Shown here piece after piece: positions 60,048-64,000 of a stretch of DNA of 64,000 nucleotides. The notes under the pieces were generated by a model, which was not told the DNA's origin, ran no database searches, and was given only the letters and a program-made list of their open reading frames with translations. Both the position numbers and the translations under genes were made by a program. The stretch's first letter is position 1, and each line of letters starts with the position of its first letter. Source of the DNA: Streptomyces sp. CB01249 (GTDB taxonomy: Bacteria; Actinomycetota; Actinomycetes; Streptomycetales; Streptomycetaceae); contig NZ_LISW01000001.1 in assembly GCF_001905735.1 (NCBI RefSeq), positions 1,734,411 to 1,798,410 of the forward strand. Direction: 5' to 3'.

Positions 60048-60954
60048 GTCGGCTCACCACCCGGTACAGGCCGTACAGGCCCACGGAGATCGCGATGTTG
60101 ACGACGGCGACGACGCAGGCGGCCGGATAGTCGGATTCCAGGATCGCCTTGCTGTAGACGAGCATCGGGAGGGTGGTGACGCCCTTCGCCCCGGTGAAGA
60201 GCACGATGCCGAACTCGTTGAGGCACATCACCAGGACGAGGCTGCCGCCCGCCGCGAGCGCCGGCAGCGCCTCGGGAAGGATCACCCGGCGCACGATGCG
60301 GAGCGGTCCGGCACCCAGCGAGGAGGCGACCTCGATCTGCGCGGTGTCCAGCTGCGAGAACGCGGCCAGCAGCGGGCGCATCACGAACGGGGTGAAGTAG
60401 GTGATCTCGGCGAGCAGCACCCCCCAGGGCGTGCCCAGGAAGTGGAAGGGCCCTTCGGCCGCCCCCGTCACATCGCTCCAGACGCCGTTCGCCATGCCGG
60501 TGTTCCCGTAGACGAAGAGCAGCGCCAGGGTGATGAGGAAGGACGGGAACGAGAGGAAGACGTCGATGAACCTGGCGACGAGACCGCCGCCGGGGAACGG
60601 GACGAAGGCGATCACCAGGGCCAGGACGAAGCCGAGGACGAGACAGCCGGCGGCGGAGCCCGCCGAGAGCCAGACCGTGGTGACGAGCGCCGAGCGGAAG
60701 GACGCGGAGCCGAAGGCCTCGGCGTACGGCGCGAACGAGAGGCCGCCCCCGTCCGGGCTGACGGACTGCCGGACCACGAGGAACAGCGGATAGAGGAAGA
60801 CCAGCGCCAGTGCGACGACCGGGGGCAGCGCCCAGAGGAACGCCGGCGCGCGACGCCGCTCACGCGGTCCGGGCCCGGTGGCGGGCAGCGAGGGCCGGGG
60901 GCCGGCCGGCACCGTGGCGGACTCCGGTACGCGGGTGGGCGCGGCGCTAGACAT
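60034..60954 (-). CDS. phnU: ABC transporter permease, aminoethylphosphonate type (first)
   Basis: 306 residues. A Pro-rich cytoplasmic leader (about 1-38) precedes about 6 spans starting FLWALPPVVALALVFLYPLF. The EAA loop is VASSLGAGPLRIVRRVILPE. SD CGGAGG lies before ATG 60954, which overlaps the ATPase gene end by 8 bases. The start could be read further upstream, but the extra 36 residues are unlike a permease. Pairs with the second permease. Confidence 0.85.
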   Translation of the reverse strand: MSSAAPTRVPESATVPAGPRPSLPATGPGPRERRRAPAFLWALPPVVALALVFLYPLFLVVRQSVSPDGGGLSFAPYAEAFGSASFRSALVTTVWLSAGSAAGCLVLGFVLALVIAFVPFPGGGLVARFIDVFLSFPSFLITLALLFVYGNTGMANGVWSDVTGAAEGPFHFLGTPWGVLLAEITYFTPFVMRPLLAAFSQLDTAQIEVASSLGAGPLRIVRRVILPEALPALAAGGSLVLVMCLNEFGIVLFTGAKGVTTLPMLVYSKAILESDYPAACVVAVVNIAISVGLYGLYRVVSRRAGA

Positions 60955-62032
60955 CGGAGCCTCCGGACGGCCCGGCCGCCGGGAGCAGCACGGCGTCCTC
61001 GGCGGCGAAGTGGAGGGTGAGCTTGTCGCCGGGTGCCGGAGTCTCGCGCAGTTCGCGCACATCGGCCGTGAGGCGGTGCCCCGAGACGTCCACGCGGAGA
61101 CGGTGGGTGTCCCCGCGCCACTGGACCTCGGCGACGGTGCCGGTCAGGGCGTTGGGGCCGGCCCCGAGCGCGACCCGGTGCGGGCGTACGCAGAGCGTGG
61201 CGTACTCGCCGGAGCGGGCCCCGCCGGTGGTGATGGCGAGCGCCTGCCCGGCGAAGTCGACGGTGTCCGCTCCCGGGCCGACGCGCACCGGCAGGAGGTT
61301 GGCGCTGCCGACGAAGGACGCGGTGAACTCGGTGCGCGGGCGCCGGTACAGCTCCTGCGGGGTGCCGCAGTCCTGGAGCCTCGCCCGGTCCATGACCGCG
61401 ATCCGGTCCGCCAGCGTCAGCGCCTCGATCTGGTCGTGGGTGACGTAGAGGATCGACACCTCCGGAAGTTCCCTGTGCAGCCGCGCGAGTTCGGCCAGCA
61501 TGCCGGAGCGCAGCTGCGCGTCCAGGGCGGACAGCGGCTCGTCCAGGAGCAGCACCGAGGGCCGGATCGCGAGGGCGCGGGCGATGGCGACCCGCTGCTG
61601 CTGGCCGCCCGAGAGCTCCCGGGGGTAGCGCTTCGCGTAGGCGCTCATGCCGGTCATCTCCAGCGCCTCGCCGACCCGCACCGGTAGGTCGGCCCTGGGT
61701 GTCCTGCGCGTCCTGAGGCCGAAGGCGACGTTCTCCTCGACCCGCATGTGCGGGAAGAGCGCGTACTGCTGGACGACCATGCCGATGCCCCGCTTGTGCG
61801 GGGGCAGGTCGGTGACGTCACGGTCACCGAGGCGGACCCGCCCGGACACGGGGCGCACGAATCCGGCGACGGCGCGCAGCGCGGTGGTCTTGCCCGACCC
61901 GGAGGGGCCGAGCAGGGCCATGACCTCGCCGGGCTCGACGGTGAGGTCCAGCCGGTCGAGGACCACGTTGCCGTCGTACGCGACGGTGACCTGGTCGAAC
62001 CGGATCCCAGGTGCGACTGCCCCGGCCGTCAT
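60947..62032 (-). CDS. phnT: ABC transporter ATP-binding protein, aminoethylphosphonate type
   Basis: 361 residues. Walker A is LLGPSGSGKTTALR, the Q-loop VVQQYALFPHM, the signature LSGGQQQRVAIARAL, Walker B SVLLLDEPLSALDAQ, with the H-loop His in YVTHDQIEA. A C-terminal TOBE-like regulatory domain follows (about 240-350). It powers uptake by the two permeases. ATG 62032 overlaps the stop of the HAD gene (ATGA). Typical of MOI/CUT1-like importers; the phosphonate specificity is from the operon. Confidence 0.88.
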   Translation of the reverse strand: MTAGAVAPGIRFDQVTVAYDGNVVLDRLDLTVEPGEVMALLGPSGSGKTTALRAVAGFVRPVSGRVRLGDRDVTDLPPHKRGIGMVVQQYALFPHMRVEENVAFGLRTRRTPRADLPVRVGEALEMTGMSAYAKRYPRELSGGQQQRVAIARALAIRPSVLLLDEPLSALDAQLRSGMLAELARLHRELPEVSILYVTHDQIEALTLADRIAVMDRARLQDCGTPQELYRRPRTEFTASFVGSANLLPVRVGPGADTVDFAGQALAITTGGARSGEYATLCVRPHRVALGAGPNALTGTVAEVQWRGDTHRLRVDVSGHRLTADVRELRETPAPGDKLTLHFAAEDAVLLPAAGPSGGSDV

Positions 62033-62730
62033 GCCTCGGCCCCCGCGATCAGTCCGGGGAGCTCGGCGACGGACCCGAGGACATGGGTGGCCCCGTGCCG
62101 GAGCAGCTGCTCCCGGTCGTGGGCGCCGGTGAGGACGCCCGCGACGATGCCGGCTCCGGCGCGCACCCCGCTGAGCATGTCGTACGCGGTGTCCCCGGCG
62201 ACCGCGATCCGCCGTACGTCGTCCACGGCTCCGGTGCGCAGCAGCGCGGCGAGCACCATGTCCGGGTAGGGGCGGCCCCGGCCGCCCGCGTCCGCCGGGC
62301 AGAGCGTCAGCGTGGCCAGGTCCTGCCAGCCGAGGGCGGCGAGGATGGCGTCCTGGGTCACTCGGGCGAAGCCGGTGGACAGGACGACGGTGCGACCGGC
62401 GGCACGGAGTTCCCCGATGGCCTCGCGGGCGCCGGGGACCGCCGCGATCGCCCCGGCGTCGACGAGTTCGCCGTACGCCTCCTCGAAGGCGGCGTTGGCG
62501 CGCTGTGCCTTGTCCTCGTCCCCGAAGAGGTGCCGGAAGACGGAGATCTTGGACTCGCCCATGGTGGCGCGGACGTAGTCGAGCTTCTCGGTGTGGTCGG
62601 CGGAGCCGGCCTCGACACCGAGGCGTCCGGCGGCGACGGAGAACGCCCGCTCGACGAGGCCGCCGTCGGCGACCGTGGTGCCCGCCATGTCGAGGACGAC
62701 GAGTCGGTAGGAGTGGTCATGCGTGGTCAT
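62029..62730 (-). CDS. Phosphonatase-like HAD hydrolase (PhnX-like)
   Basis: 233 residues. The HAD nucleophile block LVVLDMAGTTVADGG resembles phosphonatase (DWAGTTVD). RATMGESKISVFRHLF aligns with PhnX MGLLKIDHVR, so Lys61 sits where the Schiff-base Lys53 of phosphonoacetaldehyde hydrolase lies. Later motifs are VVLSTGFAR and IAVAGDTAYDMLSG. It should cleave phosphonoacetaldehyde to acetaldehyde and phosphate in the cytosol. ATG 62730 lies 2 bases after the FAD oxidoreductase stop. It is shorter than PhnX (about 265) and fits the phosphonatase-like subgroup found with FAD enzymes. Confidence 0.86.
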   Translation of the reverse strand: MTTHDHSYRLVVLDMAGTTVADGGLVERAFSVAAGRLGVEAGSADHTEKLDYVRATMGESKISVFRHLFGDEDKAQRANAAFEEAYGELVDAGAIAAVPGAREAIGELRAAGRTVVLSTGFARVTQDAILAALGWQDLATLTLCPADAGGRGRPYPDMVLAALLRTGAVDDVRRIAVAGDTAYDMLSGVRAGAGIVAGVLTGAHDREQLLRHGATHVLGSVAELPGLIAGAEA

Positions 62731-62732
62731 CT

Positions 62733-63857
62733 TCACCAGCCCAGTTCGTCGGCGGTCTGTTCGGCGATGGCGGGGGAGCAGGTCATGCCCCGTCCCCCGG
62801 GCCCGGTGACGAGCCAGACCCCGTCGGCCACCTGCTGGCGGTGGACGACGCGGCCGGTGTCGGTGCACTGGGCGTACACCCCGGCCCAGCGGTGCCGGAT
62901 GCGTGGCAGCGGGCGGCCGAGGAAGGACTCGACGACGCCGGTGAGGTGCTCGTACGGCTCCTCGACGGTGTCGAACGAGAAGGGGTGCTCGTACTCGTGG
63001 GTGTCCCCGATGGTCAGTCCGCCATCCAGGCGCTGCACCATCAGCAACTGCATCCGGTGTGCGGACGCGGTCGGGGCCTGCGCCTGCCCGTCGTTGAGGG
63101 CGTCGAGCGCCGGGCCGCCGTACGCGGGGTAGTAGCGGAAGCTGTCGGCGTCCGCGACCGAGGTGGTGAGTGTCTCGCCGAGCGGGTCGGTCTGCATCAT
63201 CTGGAGACGGACCCGCCGCACCGGCAGACCGGGGCCCGCCAGCTCACGGACGAGGCCGCCGAGCCAGGCGCCGGTCGCCAGGACGACGGCGTCACCGGTG
63301 TGTACGTCACCGTGGTCGTCGCGCACCGATGCGGTGCCGACCACCTCGCGGACCTCGCGGCCGCCGAGGAAGGTGTACCGGCCGGACGCCAGCAGCGCCT
63401 GTTTGAGGACGAGTTGGGCGGTGCGCGGCTCGACGGCCGCGTCCCGCTCGCACCACAGGGCGGAGCCGAACGCGCCGCGCAGGGCGGGGTTGATCGCGCG
63501 GGCCTCGTCGGCGGTGACCAGCTTGTAGCCGCGCGCGGCGGCGTCGTCCCGGGCGACGGCCGCCTCGGCGACGGCGACCTCCAGGTCGGTGCGCAGTGGG
63601 GTGAGCGAACCGCAGGGGCGGAAGCCCAGACCGGGCACCTCCGCGCCGATGCCCTCCCACAGCTCACGCGCCCGCAGCGCCGTATCCAGCTCCTCGCCAC
63701 CGGCCCGGCCGCTGACCCATATCTGTCCGAAGTTGCGGAGCGATGCCCCGCGCGCCTCACTCTCGCGCTCGATCTGTACGACCTCGTGGCCGCGGTTCAC
63801 TGCGTGCCAGGCGTGCATGGTTCCCACCACGCCGGCTCCTACGACGATGACCTTCAC
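62733..63857 (-). CDS. FAD-dependent oxidoreductase of phosphonate-catabolism operons
   Basis: 374 residues, DAO/glycine-oxidase fold. KVIVVGAGVVGTMHAWHAVN (1-20) is the FAD GxGxxG, followed by QIERE; SLRNFGQIWVSGRAGG, VVLATGAWLGGLV and WLVTGPGGRGMTCSPAIAEQ close the FAD site. This family recurs beside phosphonatase-like HADs and aminoethylphosphonate transporters, and is thought to oxidise aminoethylphosphonate or its N-methyl form to phosphonoacetaldehyde, replacing the PhnW transaminase. No phnW is seen here, in keeping with that. GTG 63857 (VKVIVVG) begins the first strand. First gene of the six-gene operon. Confidence 0.87.
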   Translation of the reverse strand: MKVIVVGAGVVGTMHAWHAVNRGHEVVQIERESEARGASLRNFGQIWVSGRAGGEELDTALRARELWEGIGAEVPGLGFRPCGSLTPLRTDLEVAVAEAAVARDDAAARGYKLVTADEARAINPALRGAFGSALWCERDAAVEPRTAQLVLKQALLASGRYTFLGGREVREVVGTASVRDDHGDVHTGDAVVLATGAWLGGLVRELAGPGLPVRRVRLQMMQTDPLGETLTTSVADADSFRYYPAYGGPALDALNDGQAQAPTASAHRMQLLMVQRLDGGLTIGDTHEYEHPFSFDTVEEPYEHLTGVVESFLGRPLPRIRHRWAGVYAQCTDTGRVVHRQQVADGVWLVTGPGGRGMTCSPAIAEQTADELGW

Positions 63858-63932
63858 GGCGGCAACACTCCTCGGGGCCGGTGACTCTTTTCGGACTGCG
63901 GAGCGACGAGACGGTAAACGGACTCGCAAGCT

Positions 63933-63956
63933 TGGACTAGACCCGTTATCTTTCCG
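63933..63956. promoter_or_regulatory. GntR/PhnF-like palindrome plus shared 18-bp motif, phosphonate operon
   Basis: TGGACTAGACCC (63933-63944) is close to TGGTATAGACCA/TGGTCTAGACCA sites of PhnF- and DasR-type GntR regulators. AGACCCGTTATCTTTCCG (63939-63956) is identical to 58053-58070. It lies 76-99 bases before the FAD oxidoreductase start. A GGGAGGAAGG sequence at 63970-63979 on the plus strand might precede a divergent gene, but no standard start codon appears before the window ends. Confidence 0.7.
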
Positions 63957-64000
63957 TGACCACGAAATCGGGAGGAAGGCCGCATCGGCTCCCATCCGGC

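Noticed and set aside
58121..62032. Iron(III) ABC transporter
   Set aside because: The transporter belongs to the same superfamily, but the substrate-binding protein pattern and the linked FAD/HAD phosphonate enzymes favour aminoethylphosphonate.

Overview
The window looks like a stretch of Streptomyces (or a very close actinomycete) chromosome. GC is very high, third codon positions are almost all G or C, GTG starts are common, and the families are typical of the genus: MmyB-type regulators, a mycothiol-type maleylpyruvate isomerase, DevS/DevR-like sensors, many TetR regulators and Tat- or Sec-exported hydrolases. I see no rRNA, tRNA, CRISPR array or insertion sequence. About 61 protein genes are supported. 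Many are accessory, as expected for a chromosome arm.

Left part (1-13 kb). A TetR gene cut by the window edge is divergent from a class C beta-lactamase-like hydrolase across a striking double inverted repeat. An MmyB-type regulator and alpha/beta hydrolase pair and a secreted GH43 protein follow. Next comes a membrane protein with a toxin-like C-terminus and an unknown gene right behind it (candidate toxin/immunity pair). A TetR / drug exporter / streptogramin B lyase unit with two matching operators follows. A secreted SGNH esterase and a frameshifted gene remnant close this part.

Middle-left (13-28.8 kb). Here are a macro-domain protein, a three-gene run ending in an HSP90-family ATPase and a giant TPR protein (terminator at 19.6 kb), an MFS exporter, a GT4 glycosyltransferase pair, a VOC protein, a shortened Nudix gene, two methyltransferases, an orphan colicin-E9-type immunity gene, a maleylpyruvate-isomerase-like protein, a DnaJ-like zinc-cluster protein, an unknown gene and a RidA gene.

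Dormancy island (28.8-41.4 kb). Four tandem-domain universal stress proteins, an HTH-PNPOx protein, Hsp20, a zinc alcohol dehydrogenase, a GH65 phosphorylase, an Acg-like nitroreductase and a DevS/DevR (OsdK/OsdR-like) two-component pair sit together, with GGGnC-type palindromes between them. This resembles the hypoxia/dormancy locus known from S. coelicolor and the DosR regulon of mycobacteria.

Right part (41.5-64 kb). After three poorly known genes (one pentapeptide-like membrane protein, one DUF4037 nucleotidyltransferase) comes a divergent aromatic meta-cleavage cluster: TetR plus amidohydrolase against hydroxylase, C-C hydrolase and extradiol dioxygenase, with a 32-bp palindrome on the shared promoter. 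Then follow a second MmyB regulator with an SDR, a secreted EEP-family hydrolase, an SGNH hydrolase with a cupin, and an AraC regulator. A CGNR zinc-finger gene is divergent from a dehalogenase-like hydrolase across two near-identical 30-bp operators. The window ends with a Tat-exported phosphodiesterase-type enzyme and a six-gene operon for aminoethylphosphonate uptake and breakdown (FAD oxidoreductase, phosphonatase-like HAD, ABC transporter). The exported enzyme and the operon share an 18-bp identical upstream sequence beside a GntR/PhnF-like palindrome, which suggests one phosphonate regulon.
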